Numbered from the stretch's first letter, positions 50,676 to 61,100 are shown. The stretch is DNA of 64,000 bases from an uncultured Eubacteriales bacterium (GCA_934630515.1 CAKTVV010000011.1:32431-96430); one strand, 5' to 3'. A program made the numbers and translations. Notes: generated by a model not told the origin, from the sequence alone.

Positions 50676-52007
50676 ATGGAACACTGGGATCTTCTGGACG
50701 AGCGGGGCAATCCCACCGGGCGCACCATCTCCCGGGGCGAGCTGCTGCGGGAGGGACAGTATCATCTGGTGGAGCATATCTGGATCGTGGATTCCAAGGG
50801 CCGCATCCTGATCCAGCGGCGGGCGGATCACCTGCGGCTGATGCCCGGCGTCTGGGCTGCCAACAGCGGCAGCGCCGTGGCGGGCGAGGACAGCGAGAGC
50901 GCCGCCCGGCGGGAGCTGTTCGAGGAGTTGAGCATCCGCACCCTGCCGGGCGAGCTGCATTATGGCGGGCGGATGCGCCGCCGCAACTCCTTCACCGACG
51001 TCTGGGTGCTGTACCGGGACATCGACCCCGACACCCTGCGGCTGCAGCGGGAGGAGGTGGCTGAGGTGCGCTGGGTGGCGGTGGATGAGCTGCTGGATAT
51101 GATCCGGCGGCGGAAATTCCATCACTACGGAGCGGCGTATTTCCAGTTTGTGTTCCGTGCCATCGAGCGGGGCTGCCGTACCCTGTATGTGACCGATCTG
51201 GACGGCACCCTCCTGCGGGATGACGGCACCATCTCCCCCTATACCGCCCAGACTCTTAACCGGCTCATCAGCCGGGGAATGCTCATATCCGCCGCCACCG
51301 CCCGGGGGCTGGTGGGGGTGGAGCTGATTCCTCTGTCCGCCATTCATTTCCGGGTGCCGGTGGTGCTGATGGGAGGCGCTCTGCTGTATGACCCCGGCCG
51401 GCGGCGGATCCTGCACGCCTGCGAGATGAACGCCGAAACGGTGGGACGGATATTGGACGCCTTTTCTGCCGTAGGGCGGGCGCCCATGCTGTTCCGGCGC
51501 CGGGGAAACGAAATACACATCTACTACACCCGGGTCACCCCTGCGGAGGAGGCGTTCATCCACCGCAAAGCGGCGGACGGGCGCAGCTTTGACCGCTTTT
51601 TCCACCATGTGGGACAGCTGAAGGCAAGCCCGGCGGTGTTCTTCAGCTGCCAGGGCAGCTACGCAGACCAGACGGCGCTGAAAGCGCAGCTGGACGCTAT
51701 CCCCGGCATCCGCATCGACCTGTACGCCGACACCTACCAGACGGATGTCTGGTTTCTGGAGATCAGCCGGGAGGACGCCGGCAAGGATCAGGGGGTGGAG
51801 CGGCTGCGCCGCCGCATCCGTGCCAAACGGGTGGTGGCGTTCGGAGATAACCGCAACGACATTCCCCTGTTCCGCACCGCAGACTTGGCGGTCTGCGTAG
51901 AGAATGCCGCCCCCGAAGCCCGGGAGGCGGCGGACACCGTCATCGGCTCCAACGAGACCGACGGCGTCGCCCGCTATCTATACGGGATCTACAATCGAAA
52001 GGTGTGA
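50676..52007 (+). CDS. Nudix hydrolase fused to a Cof-type HAD phosphatase
   Basis: A 443-aa two-domain protein. Residues 1-165 are a Nudix domain of the IPP-isomerase-like/YfcD group: DLLDERGNPTGRTISRGELL, HIWIVDSKGRILIQRR and a Nudix box GSAVAGEDSESAARRELFEE (G-x5-E-x7-REVxEE form with REL-F-EE). Residues about 172-443 are a Cof/HAD-IIB phosphatase: TDLDGTLL (nucleophile Asp), ISAATARG, the cap domain and GDNRNDIPLF near 390. Both catalytic centres look complete. GGAG-type ribosome site before ATG 50676. The CDF gene starts 7 nt after its stop. Confidence 0.88.
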   Translation: MEHWDLLDERGNPTGRTISRGELLREGQYHLVEHIWIVDSKGRILIQRRADHLRLMPGVWAANSGSAVAGEDSESAARRELFEELSIRTLPGELHYGGRMRRRNSFTDVWVLYRDIDPDTLRLQREEVAEVRWVAVDELLDMIRRRKFHHYGAAYFQFVFRAIERGCRTLYVTDLDGTLLRDDGTISPYTAQTLNRLISRGMLISAATARGLVGVELIPLSAIHFRVPVVLMGGALLYDPGRRRILHACEMNAETVGRILDAFSAVGRAPMLFRRRGNEIHIYYTRVTPAEEAFIHRKAADGRSFDRFFHHVGQLKASPAVFFSCQGSYADQTALKAQLDAIPGIRIDLYADTYQTDVWFLEISREDAGKDQGVERLRRRIRAKRVVAFGDNRNDIPLFRTADLAVCVENAAPEAREAADTVIGSNETDGVARYLYGIYNRKV

Positions 52008-52014
52008 CGGCACC

Positions 52015-53184
52015 GTGTTGACGAAAACGCTGGTGCACCTGTTTGTCCCGGCGGCGGATGAAACCCCGCTGTCGGCAGACACCCGCTATGCCTATGGGCG
52101 CATGGCGAGCTATACGGGTCTGTTCTGCAATCTGCTGCTGTTTGCCATGAAGCTCACCGCCGGGCTGCTGTCCGGCAGTCTGGCGATCGTGGCGGACGCA
52201 TTCAACAACCTGTCCGACGGCGGCTCGGTGATCGTGACGCTGTTCGGCTTCAAGCTGGCGGCTCGCCCCGCCGACCGGGACCACCCCTTTGGACACGGAC
52301 GGATGGAATATCTGTCGGCGCTGGGGGTGGCAGTGCTGATCATTCTGGCGGGCTTTGAGCTGGCCACCTCGGCGGTGGATAAGATCCTGCATCCCCAGCC
52401 GGCGGATTTCAGCCTTCTGACCATGCTGATCCTGGCGGCGTCGGTGGCTGTGAAGCTGTGGATGAGCGTGTTTTACCGGCGCATCGGTGCCACCATCCGC
52501 TCAGAGGCGCTGACCGCCTCCTCGGTGGACAGCCGCAACGACGTGATCTGCACCGGACTGGTGCTGCTCACCTCCCTGCTCAGCTGGAGGACCGGCTGGG
52601 TGCTGGATGGCTATGTGGGTCTGGCGGTGGCGCTGTTTGTCCTCTGGTCGGGGGTCTGCATCATCCGGGAGACCATCTCCCCCCTGCTGGGACAGCGCCC
52701 CGATCCGGCACTGGTGCAGGACATCGAGCAGACCGTGCTCAGCCACGAGGGGGTGGTGGGGGTCCACGATGTGATGGTACACGATTACGGCCCCGGACGG
52801 GTGATCGTCTCCCTCCATGCGGAGGTGCCGGAGTCCCAGAGCATTCTGGTGAGCCACGATGTGGTGGATCGCATTGAGCAGGAGCTGATGCAGCGCTTTC
52901 ACATCGTCAGCTGCATCCACATGGATCCCATCCGCACCGACGACGAGACCACCGACCGCTATAAGCGGCTGACGGAGCAGGTGCTGGGCGAGCTGGACGA
53001 ACGGCTCAGTCTCCACGATTTTCGGGTGGTGGAGGGGGTCAGCCATACCAACCTGATCTTCGATGTGGTGGTTCCCTTTGATTACCCGGGGCGCCAGACG
53101 CTGCCGGAGGAGCTGCGCAGCCGGATCCATGCGGCAGATGAGCGCCTGTATGCGGTGGTAAAGCTGGAAAACCGGTATACCTGA
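52015..53184 (+). CDS. cation diffusion facilitator (CDF) metal efflux protein
   Basis: A 389-aa zinc/iron/manganese exporter. Six transmembrane helices lie in residues 40-215, with metal-site motifs ADAFNNLSD (helix 2), DHPFGHGRMEY and SVDSRNDV (helix 5). A C-terminal cytoplasmic domain (about 220-300, VVGVHDVMVHDYGPGRVIVS) binds regulatory metal, and a second repeat-like tail follows. The start is GTG 52015, with AAAGGTG 10 nt upstream. It overlaps no gene but follows the Nudix-HAD gene by 7 nt in the same transcript. Confidence 0.92.
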   Translation: MLTKTLVHLFVPAADETPLSADTRYAYGRMASYTGLFCNLLLFAMKLTAGLLSGSLAIVADAFNNLSDGGSVIVTLFGFKLAARPADRDHPFGHGRMEYLSALGVAVLIILAGFELATSAVDKILHPQPADFSLLTMLILAASVAVKLWMSVFYRRIGATIRSEALTASSVDSRNDVICTGLVLLTSLLSWRTGWVLDGYVGLAVALFVLWSGVCIIRETISPLLGQRPDPALVQDIEQTVLSHEGVVGVHDVMVHDYGPGRVIVSLHAEVPESQSILVSHDVVDRIEQELMQRFHIVSCIHMDPIRTDDETTDRYKRLTEQVLGELDERLSLHDFRVVEGVSHTNLIFDVVVPFDYPGRQTLPEELRSRIHAADERLYAVVKLENRYT

Positions 53185-53190
53185 ACGCCG

Positions 53191-53218
53191 ATCCCGCTCC
53201 GAAAAGAGCGGGATTTTT
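53191..53218 (+). terminator. CDF gene terminator
   Basis: ATCCCGCTC/GAGCGGGAT with a CGAAAA loop, then TTTTG. Confidence 0.8.
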
Positions 53219-53258
53219 GCTCTGCCCAAAACTGTAAAAAGAAAATGCGTTTTCACTC

Positions 53259-53287
53259 TTTCCAACCAGGGAAAAGTATGGTAAAAT
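53259..53287 (+). promoter_or_regulatory. hprK operon promoter
   Basis: TTTCCA (53259-53264), 17 nt, TAAAAT (53282-53287) with an upstream TGG, 35 nt before hprK. Confidence 0.6.
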
Positions 53288-53322
53288 AGTGTAGGACATA
53301 ATTTGCACAGGAGGTATATCCT

Positions 53323-54294
53323 ATGGCGAAGCAAGCATATTCTGTACCGCTGTCTTCTGTCATCCGGGAGATGCGGCTGGAAGTGGTCTATATGCCCGGC
53401 GAGACGGAGGAGCATAAGGTCATATCCTGCGACGTCAACCGCCCCGGACTGGCGCTGAGCGGATATTTTGATTATTTTGACAACGATCGGATCCAGATCC
53501 TGGGGAATAATGAGATCGGATTTCTGGAAAATCTGCCCGGCGATCTGCGGGCGGCGCATCTGGACGAGCTGATGTCCCACCGACCCCCGGCAGCCATCGT
53601 GACCCGGGATCTGCCCATCATGCCGGAGCTGCTGGAGGCATGTCAGCGGCATGGGGTTCCCCTGCTGCACAGCAAGGAATCCACCTCCTCCCTGATGGCG
53701 GCGCTCATCGCCTATCTGAATGTGGAGATGGCGCCCCGGGTGACCCGCCACGGCGTGCTGGTGGAGGTGCACGGCGAGGGGGTGCTGCTGCTGGGCGACA
53801 GCGGCATCGGCAAGAGCGAGACCGCCGTGGAGCTGCTCAAGCGGGGACACCGGCTCATTGCCGACGATGCCGTGGAGATCCGGCGGGTATCCGCCCGGAC
53901 GCTGGTGGGCTCGGCGCCCGCCAACATCCGCCACTTCATCGAGCTGCGGGGCATCGGCATCGTCAATGTCCGCCGCATCTTCGGCATCGGTGCCATTAAG
54001 ACCACCGAAAAGATCGACATGGTGATCCAGATGGAGCCGTGGGATACCGAAAAGGTATACGACCGCATGGGCACCGACTGGCAGACCATGGAGATTTTGG
54101 GAATCAGCGTTCCGGCGCTGACGATCCCCGTCAAACCGGGCCGTAATCTGGCGGTCATCATCGAGGTGGCAGCCATGTCCAACCGGCAAAAGAAGATGGG
54201 CTACAACGCCGCTCAGGAGCTGATGCACAAGCTGGGCATGAGCGAGGAGACCGGTCTGCCCACCGGCGAGCTATCGGAATGGGATAATTATTAA
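53323..54294 (+). CDS. hprK: HPr kinase/phosphorylase
   Basis: Phosphorylates HPr at Ser46 and reverses it, controlling carbon catabolite repression through CcpA. The 323-aa product has an N-terminal regulatory domain (about 1-125) and a C-terminal P-loop domain with Walker A LLGDSGIGKSETAVELLKRG (about 160-179), the DDAVE acidic motif and the HprK signature ELRGIGIVNVRRIFG (about 206-220). AGGAGG precedes the ATG. It heads the hprK-glcK-murB-rapZ-whiA-dnaE run; the link of catabolite control to cell-wall and DNA genes is conserved in Clostridia. Confidence 0.97.
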   Translation: MAKQAYSVPLSSVIREMRLEVVYMPGETEEHKVISCDVNRPGLALSGYFDYFDNDRIQILGNNEIGFLENLPGDLRAAHLDELMSHRPPAAIVTRDLPIMPELLEACQRHGVPLLHSKESTSSLMAALIAYLNVEMAPRVTRHGVLVEVHGEGVLLLGDSGIGKSETAVELLKRGHRLIADDAVEIRRVSARTLVGSAPANIRHFIELRGIGIVNVRRIFGIGAIKTTEKIDMVIQMEPWDTEKVYDRMGTDWQTMEILGISVPALTIPVKPGRNLAVIIEVAAMSNRQKKMGYNAAQELMHKLGMSEETGLPTGELSEWDNY

Positions 54295-54332
54295 GCCTTA
54301 CAATTTGTATAATTCAAGGAGGAAATAACAGT

Positions 54333-55283
54333 ATGTATCGTATCGGAATTGATCTGGGCGGCACCAACATCGTCGCCGGCGTGGTGAGCGACGAGTATAA
54401 GATCGTTGCCACGGCAAAGCGCAAGACCGCCATGCCCCGCCCGGCAGAGGCTATCATGGAGGACATGGTGGCGGTATGCCTGGAGGCAGTGGAGAACGCC
54501 GGTCTGACCATGGACGACATCGGCGGGGTGGGCGTCGGCTCCCCCGGCGCCTGCAACTCGGACACCGGCGTGGTGGAATACGCCAACAATCTTCAGTTTG
54601 TCAACGTCCCCATGCGGGCGTTTTTAGAGGAGCGGCTGCATAAGCCTGTCTGCGTGGAGAACGACGCCAACGCCGCCGCCTACGGCGAGCTGGTGGCGGG
54701 CGCCGCCAAGGGTAAGAGCAGCTGCGTCTGCATCACGCTGGGGACCGGCGTGGGCGGCGGCGTCATCATCGACGGCAAGATCATGGCCGGGCACAACTTC
54801 GCCGGGGCGGAGCTGGGGCACACGGTGATCGTGGTGGACGGCGAGCCCTGCACCTGCGGGCGCCGGGGCTGCTGGGAGGCGTATGCCTCCGCCACCGGGC
54901 TGATCCGGCAGACCAAGCGTGCCATGGAGGCGCACCGGGACAGCCAGATGTGGGCGCTGGCCGGCAATCTGGAGCAGGTGAACGGACGCACGGCCTTTGA
55001 CGCCATGCGTAAGGGCGACGCTGCCGGCGAGGCAGTGGTGGATGACTACATCCGGTATATCGCCTGCGGTCTGGTAAATATGATCAACATTTTCCAGCCG
55101 GAGGTGCTGTGCGTAGGCGGCGGTATCTGCAACGAGGGCGAGACCCTTATGAAGCCCCTGCGGGAGTATATTGAGCGGGAGCGGTACAGCCAGTACAGCG
55201 ACAAGCAGACCGAGATCTGCGTAGCGCAGCTGGGCAATGACGCCGGCATCATCGGCGCCGCCTATCTGGGCTATCATAAATAA
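54333..55283 (+). CDS. glcK: ROK-family glucokinase
   Basis: Phosphorylates glucose to glucose-6-phosphate with ATP. The 316-aa product has the N-terminal phosphate loop GIDLGGTNI, the ROK sugar motif ENDANAAAYGE, GTGVGGGVIIDGKI, the HxxGAELGH metal-site region (AGAELGHTVIV) and the zinc motif CTCGRRGCWE near residue 175. AAGGAGG precedes the ATG. Insertion between hprK and murB couples glucose entry to the HPr kinase gene. Confidence 0.95.
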   Translation: MYRIGIDLGGTNIVAGVVSDEYKIVATAKRKTAMPRPAEAIMEDMVAVCLEAVENAGLTMDDIGGVGVGSPGACNSDTGVVEYANNLQFVNVPMRAFLEERLHKPVCVENDANAAAYGELVAGAAKGKSSCVCITLGTGVGGGVIIDGKIMAGHNFAGAELGHTVIVVDGEPCTCGRRGCWEAYASATGLIRQTKRAMEAHRDSQMWALAGNLEQVNGRTAFDAMRKGDAAGEAVVDDYIRYIACGLVNMINIFQPEVLCVGGGICNEGETLMKPLREYIERERYSQYSDKQTEICVAQLGNDAGIIGAAYLGYHK

Positions 55284-55304
55284 AGCGCACAAGGAGGCGG
55301 CGGC

Positions 55305-56228
55305 ATGGAGCAGACCGGGATAGAAGCGCTGGCGGAGCAGTATGGCTGCCGGGTCAGCCGGGATGCGCCCATGTCCGCCGCCACTACCTTTCATATCGGC
55401 GGGACGGCGGACTGTCTGATCGACCTGCCGGATGAAGCAGCGGCGCAGGCGGTGCTGGCGGCTTGCCATCGGGCGGGGGTAACCCCGTTCTTTTTGGGCA
55501 ACGGCTCCGATCTGCTGGTAGGAGACCGGGGTATCCGGGGTGTGGTGCTGCGCTGGGACGGCAAGCGGCAGGAACCCCGGCAGCTGCCCGACGGCACGGT
55601 GGCATGCCCGGCGGGGGTCTCCCTGCAACGGCTGTGCCGGTTTGCACAGCAGCGGGGACTGACCGGGCTGGAGTTTGCCTACGGCATCCCCGGCAGCGTC
55701 GGCGGCGCTCTGTTCATGAATGCAGGCGCCTACGGCGGCGAGATGGCACAGGTGGTGCTCGGTGCCACGGCGCTGACCCCCACCGGCGAGCGGCGGGACT
55801 ATACATCGGCGGCGCTGCGGCTCGCCTATCGGCACAGTGTTTTTGCGGAGCAGCCGACGGCGCAGCGGGAGCTGATCGCCGCCGTGCAGTTCCGGCTGAC
55901 AGCGAGAGACCCGGAAGAGATTGCCGCCCGCATGAAGGACCTGATGGTACGGCGGCGGGAAAAGCAGCCCTTGGAATACCCCAGCGCCGGGAGCTTTTTT
56001 AAGCGTCCGGAGGGGTATTTTGCCGCTGCGCTGTTGGAGGAATGCGGGCTGAAGGGCTACCGGATCGGGGACGCCCAGATCAGCGACAAGCACGCCGGAT
56101 TTGTGGTCAACCGGGGACACGCTACCGCCGCCGAGATACTGGCGCTATGCCGCCACGCACAGGAGACGGTGCGGCGGCAGCGGGGCGTGGCACTGGAGCC
56201 AGAGGTGCAATTTGTAGGCGAATTTTGA
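55305..56228 (+). CDS. murB: UDP-N-acetylenolpyruvoylglucosamine reductase
   Basis: NADPH-dependent FAD enzyme making UDP-MurNAc for peptidoglycan. The 307-aa product has the FAD-binding segments TFHIGGTADCLID, LGNGSDLLVGD and EFAYGIPGSVGGALFMNAGA, the PSAGSFFKRPEG motif with the catalytic Ser and the C-terminal CGLKGYRIGDAQISDKHAGF. It is a type II MurB, as in other Firmicutes. AAGGAGG precedes the ATG. Confidence 0.97.
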   Translation: MEQTGIEALAEQYGCRVSRDAPMSAATTFHIGGTADCLIDLPDEAAAQAVLAACHRAGVTPFFLGNGSDLLVGDRGIRGVVLRWDGKRQEPRQLPDGTVACPAGVSLQRLCRFAQQRGLTGLEFAYGIPGSVGGALFMNAGAYGGEMAQVVLGATALTPTGERRDYTSAALRLAYRHSVFAEQPTAQRELIAAVQFRLTARDPEEIAARMKDLMVRRREKQPLEYPSAGSFFKRPEGYFAAALLEECGLKGYRIGDAQISDKHAGFVVNRGHATAAEILALCRHAQETVRRQRGVALEPEVQFVGEF

Positions 56229-56274
56229 ATTTTGTCATGTCTCGCCATGGGATTTTGAGGGAAATTTAGGCTTT

Positions 56275-56334
56275 GCCGTATTCCGCCTGCGGCTGGCAAT
56301 GGCCAATGGTGGTTCCGGCGGAACGGCATTTTTG
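56275..56334 (+). terminator. hairpin terminator or attenuator between murB and rapZ
   Basis: TGCCGTATTCCGCC (56275-56288) pairs imperfectly with GGCGGAACGGCA (56318-56329) and is followed by TTTTTGG. It lies inside the operon just before the rapZ ribosome site, so it probably lowers rather than stops read-through. Confidence 0.5.
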
Positions 56335-56354
56335 GAAACGAGGAGGAGCAGACT

Positions 56355-57212
56355 ATGGAGCTGGTGATCGTCACCGGAATGTCCGGCGCCGGAAAATCCC
56401 AGGCGGTGCGGGCGCTGGAGGACATCGGATACTATTGTGTGGACAATATGCCGCCCCAGCTGATCCTCAAATTCGTGGAGCTGTGCAGCCAGAGCGGAGG
56501 GGCCATCCGGCGGGTAGCACTGGTGATGGATGTGCGGGGCGGCGAAATGTTCTCCGAGCTGCAGCACAGCCTTGCCTCGCTGACAGAAGCGGGACAGGGC
56601 TATCGGGTTCTGTTTTTGGATTGCGCCGATGAGGTGCTGTGCCGCCGCTTTAAGGAGACCCGCCGCCGCCATCCGCTGGCAGGCGAGGGTGAAAGCGTGG
56701 AGAGCGCTCTCACCCGGGAACGGGCGCTGCTGGCGCCGGTGCTGGAAAAGGCAAATTACCGGCTGGATACCACCCTGCTGAGCACCAGCCAGCTGAAGAC
56801 GCAGATCACCTCTATCTTTATGGGGGATCAGGCGGAATCCATGGCGATCCAGTGCATGTCCTTCGGGTTCAAGTACGGATTCCCCGCAGAGGCGGATCTG
56901 ATGCTGGATGTGCGCTGCTTCCCCAACCCCTTTTACATTCCGGAGCTGAAGCATCAGACCGGTCTGGACAAGCCGGTGCAGGATTTTGTGCTGGGTGCGG
57001 AGGATACCCGGATCTTTTTGCGGCATCTGTATGCCATGCTGGATCATCTGATCCCCCTGTATATTCAGGAGGGCAAAACCCAGCTGGTGGTGGCGGTGGG
57101 CTGCACCGGCGGCAAGCACCGGTCGGTCACCATCGCCAATGCGCTGGCGGAGCATATCCGCTCCGCCGGTCATCGGGTGCTGATCAACCATCGGGACATC
57201 GAGAAAGTCTGA
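56355..57212 (+). CDS. rapZ: RNase adapter protein RapZ (YvcJ family)
   Basis: A 285-aa P-loop ATPase/GTPase of the YvcJ/RapZ family. Motifs are Walker A TGMSGAGKSQAVRA, CVDNMPPQL, VMDVRGGEMF, the DCADEVLCRRFKETRRRHPL segment and the C-terminal GCTGGKHRSV nucleotide motif. Gram-positive members affect competence and wall-precursor signalling; Enterobacteria use RapZ for sRNA control. GAGGAGGAG precedes the ATG. It lies in the usual murB-rapZ-whiA order. Confidence 0.96.
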   Translation: MELVIVTGMSGAGKSQAVRALEDIGYYCVDNMPPQLILKFVELCSQSGGAIRRVALVMDVRGGEMFSELQHSLASLTEAGQGYRVLFLDCADEVLCRRFKETRRRHPLAGEGESVESALTRERALLAPVLEKANYRLDTTLLSTSQLKTQITSIFMGDQAESMAIQCMSFGFKYGFPAEADLMLDVRCFPNPFYIPELKHQTGLDKPVQDFVLGAEDTRIFLRHLYAMLDHLIPLYIQEGKTQLVVAVGCTGGKHRSVTIANALAEHIRSAGHRVLINHRDIEKV

Positions 57213-57222
57213 GAGGTCTGCC

Positions 57223-58125
57223 ATGTCATTTTCTGGGGATGTGAAAAAAGAGCTGGCGGCGCTGGTGCCGGACAAGGTCTGCTGCCGGGGCGCTATGGCG
57301 TATGGGCTGCTGGAGTGCGGACACGCCTTTTCCGCCGGCGAGATCTCGCTGCAGACCGAGCTGCCGGAGGCAGCGGCGCTCTATAGCTATCTGGTGTCCC
57401 GTGTCTGCGCCGTGATGCCCCCCGCCGAGGGGATGGCACAGCGGCGCACCCGGCTATATACCCGCACCTTTCCCGACGCCGCCGACCGGCAGAAAATTCT
57501 GGAGCGGTTCGGCCATGGGCATACCGCCGTATCCCTGCGGCTGAACCGAGCCAATCTGGACTGCGAAGAGTGCGCCCGGGCGTATCTGCGGGGCGCTTTT
57601 TTGGCTTGCGGGGCGGTGACCGATCCCGCCCGGGACTATCATCTGGAGTGGTGTGTCCCCCACTATAATTTCAGCCGGGATCTGGCAGCGCTGCTGCGGG
57701 AGGTGGGGTTTCCCGCCAAGACCGTCAGCCGGACAGGCAGCTATGTGGTCTATCTCAAGGAGAGCAGCCGCATCGAGGATTGCCTGACCTATCTGGGCGC
57801 CTGCCGCGGCTCGCTGGAAATGATGAATGTGAAAATGGTGAAGAGCATTCGCAACGAAACAAACCGCCGACTCAACTGCGACAGCGCCAACATCGACAAG
57901 ACGGTGGCAGCGGCAGCGGTACAGACGGAGGCGCTGCGACGGCTGGAGCGCTGCGGCGGGCTGGAGGAGCTATCCCCGGAGCTGCAGGCGCTGGCTCGGC
58001 TGCGGCTGGAGAACCCGGAGCTGTCGCTGCGGGAGCTGGGCGAGGCGCTGGAACCGCCCCTCACCCGCAGCGGGGTCAACCACCGAATGCAACGGCTGCT
58101 GAAGCTGGCGCAGGCGACGGAATAA
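57223..58125 (+). CDS. whiA: DNA-binding protein WhiA
   Basis: A 300-aa protein with an N-terminal degenerate LAGLIDADG homing-endonuclease-like domain (about 5-195) and a C-terminal HTH (about 220-300, ending TRSGVNHRMQRLL). Conserved features are SFSGDVKKELAAL, CCRGAMAYGLLECG, CARAYLRGAFLACGAVTDP and the HTH segment NPELSLRELGEALEPPLTRS. WhiA acts in cell division and chromosome segregation of Gram-positives. It starts 10 nt after rapZ. Confidence 0.96.
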   Translation: MSFSGDVKKELAALVPDKVCCRGAMAYGLLECGHAFSAGEISLQTELPEAAALYSYLVSRVCAVMPPAEGMAQRRTRLYTRTFPDAADRQKILERFGHGHTAVSLRLNRANLDCEECARAYLRGAFLACGAVTDPARDYHLEWCVPHYNFSRDLAALLREVGFPAKTVSRTGSYVVYLKESSRIEDCLTYLGACRGSLEMMNVKMVKSIRNETNRRLNCDSANIDKTVAAAAVQTEALRRLERCGGLEELSPELQALARLRLENPELSLRELGEALEPPLTRSGVNHRMQRLLKLAQATE

Positions 58126-58147
58126 CGGTCGGAAAGGAGCTGCCCTC

Positions 58148-61100
58148 ATGCCGGAAACACCGGATTTTGTCCATCTGCATGTACACAGCGAATATAGCTT
58201 GCTGGACGGCGCCTGCCGCCTGCCGGCTCTGGTGCGGCGTGCCAAGGAGCTGGGGCAGACGGCGGTGGCCATCACCGACCACGGCGTCATGTATGGCGTC
58301 GTGGATTTTTATAATGAATGTATCCGGCAGGGGATCCGCCCGATCCTCGGCTGCGAGGTCTATGTGGCAGCCCGCTCCCGCCATGACAAGGTGCACAGGC
58401 AGGACAGCCGATATTACCATCTGGTGCTGCTGTGCGAGAACAACACCGGCTATCTGAATCTCATCAAGCTGGTATCCGCTGCCTGGACAGAGGGCTTTTA
58501 TATCCGCCCCCGCATCGACCGGGAGCTGCTGGAGCAGTATCACGAGGGGCTGATCGCCCTGTCCGCCTGTCTGGCGGGAGAGATCCCACAGGCGCTGCTG
58601 GCGGGGGACTATGACGCTGCCCGGCGGACAGCGGACTGGTACGGGACGCTGTTCGGGGCGGAGCATTTTTATCTGGAGCTGCAGGATCACGGGCTGGCGG
58701 ATCAGAAAACCGTCAATGCCGGGCTGCTGCGGCTGGCGCAGGACACCGGGCTGCCGCTGGTCTGCACCAACGATGCCCACTACCTGACCCGGGAGGATGC
58801 CCTCATGCAGCGGGTGCTGTGCTGCATCCAGACCGCCACCACCCTGCAGGAGCCCAGCCCGCTGAATTTTGAAACCGAGGAGTTCTATCTCAAATCCGGC
58901 GAGGAAATGGCGGCGCTGTTTCCCGCCGTACCGGAGGCGATAGCCAATACCGCCCGTATCGCCGCCCGCTGTCGGGTGGAGCTGACCTTCGGCGAGCTGA
59001 AGCTGCCCGCCTTCGATTCCCCCGGCGGGGACAGCAACGCCTATCTCGCCCGGCTGTGCCGGGAGGGAATGACCCGTCTGTACGGCGCCAGCCCGGATAA
59101 GACCGTCACCGACCGGCTGGACTATGAGCTGTCGGTCATCCGGCAGATGGGGTATGCGGATTATTATCTCATCGTGGCGGATTATGTCAACTATGCCAAG
59201 GCGCACGACATTCCCGTCGGCCCCGGGCGGGGCAGCGGCGCCGGCAGCCTGTGCGCCTATTGTCTGGGCATCACCATGATCGATCCCCTGCAGTATAACC
59301 TGCTGTTTGAGCGGTTTCTCAACCCGGAGCGGGTGAGCATGCCGGATTTCGACGTGGATTTCTGCACCGAGCGGCGGCAGGAGGTCATCGACTACGTCAT
59401 CGGCAAATACGGCGCCGACCGGGTGGCGCAGATCGTCACCTTTGGGACGCTGGCAGCCCGGGCAGCGGTGCGGGACGTGGCACGGGCGATGGGGCTGCCC
59501 TATGCCACCGGAGACCGGGTGGCAAAGCAGATCCCCCGGGCGCTGGACATGACGCTGGAAAAGGCGCTGGCGGCAAACCCCAAGCTGCGGGAGCTGGCAG
59601 AGGGCGATCCGCAGGTGCGGCAGCTGCTGGAGCTGGCGCAAAAGGTGGAGGGAATGCCCCGCAACGCCTCCACCCATGCCGCCGGGGTGGTGATCGTCCC
59701 CCGGCCGGTGAGCGATTATGTGCCTCTGTGTCTCAACCATGAGGCAGTGGCGACCCAATATCACAAGGATAATTTGGAGCAGCTGGGGATTCTGAAAATG
59801 GACTTTCTGGGGCTGCGGAACCTGACGGTCATCGACGATGCCCAGCGGATGATCCGCACCCACACGCCCGCTTTTGACATCCGTACCATTCCGCTGGACG
59901 AAGCGGCGGTATATCGGATGCTGTCCGCCGGACAGAGCGACGGGGTGTTCCAGATGGAATCCGGCGGGCTGAAGCGGGTGCTGATGCAGCTGCGTCCCAC
60001 CCGGTTTGAGGATCTGATCGCCGTCATTTCACTCTACCGCCCCGGTCCCATGGACTCCATCCCCCGGTATATCGAGAACAGCCGCCACCCGGAGCGGGTG
60101 CAGTATGCCCATCCGCTGCTGAAGCCCATTCTGGAGGTCACCTACGGCTGCATCGTCTATCAGGAGCAGGTGATGCAGGTGTTCCGGGCGCTGGCGGGAT
60201 ATTCTCTGGGACGAGCAGATCTGGTGCGGCGGGCAGTCGCCAAAAAGCATCTGGACGAGCTGGAACGGGAGCGGGCAGCCTTTGTCCACGGGGTCACCGC
60301 CGCCGACGGCACGGTGGAGGTGGAGGGCTGTGTGCGCCGAGGGGTGCCGGAGTCGGTCGCCAATGCGGTCTTTGACGAGATGGTATCCTTTGCCTCCTAT
60401 GCCTTCAACAAATCTCACGCCGCCGCCTATGCGCTGGTGGCGTATCAGACCGCCTACCTCAAATGCCTGTATCCCAAGGAGTATATGGCGGCGCTGCTGA
60501 CCAGCGTATTCGGCAGCAGCAAGATCACCACCTATATCCGGGAGAGCGAGCGCATGGGGATCCAGGTGCTGCCTCCCTCGGTCAACGAGAGCAGCGCCGA
60601 TTTTCAGGTGTCCGGCGATCATATCCGGTTCGGCTTGCTGGCGGTGAAGAATATCGGCAGGGGCTTTGTGGACGTGCTGACCCGGGAGCGGGAGCGAAAC
60701 GGCACCTACACCGGTTTTTACAGCTTTTGCAAGCGCCTGTGCGGTCAGCGGGAATTTAACCGTCCCGGCGTGGACAGCCTGATCCGCTGCGGTGCGCTGG
60801 ACGGCATGGGGCTCAACCGCCGCCAGATGCTCCAGATGGCGCCGCTGGTATTCGATCAGCTGGAGGGACAGGGACGCACACTTCTGGAGGGGCAGGTGGG
60901 CTTCTTCGATGCCGCCGAAGCAGCCGGAGAAACTCCGGTGGCGGCGCCCGATCTGCCGGAGCTGCCCTTTATGGAGCTGCTGCGGATGGAAAAGGACGCC
61001 ACGGGGCTGTATCTGTCCGGACATCCCCTGACCCCCTATAAGGAATACTATAAAGCGCTGAAATTAGACCGGTTGAGCCGGGTGCTGACCGCCTTGGAGG

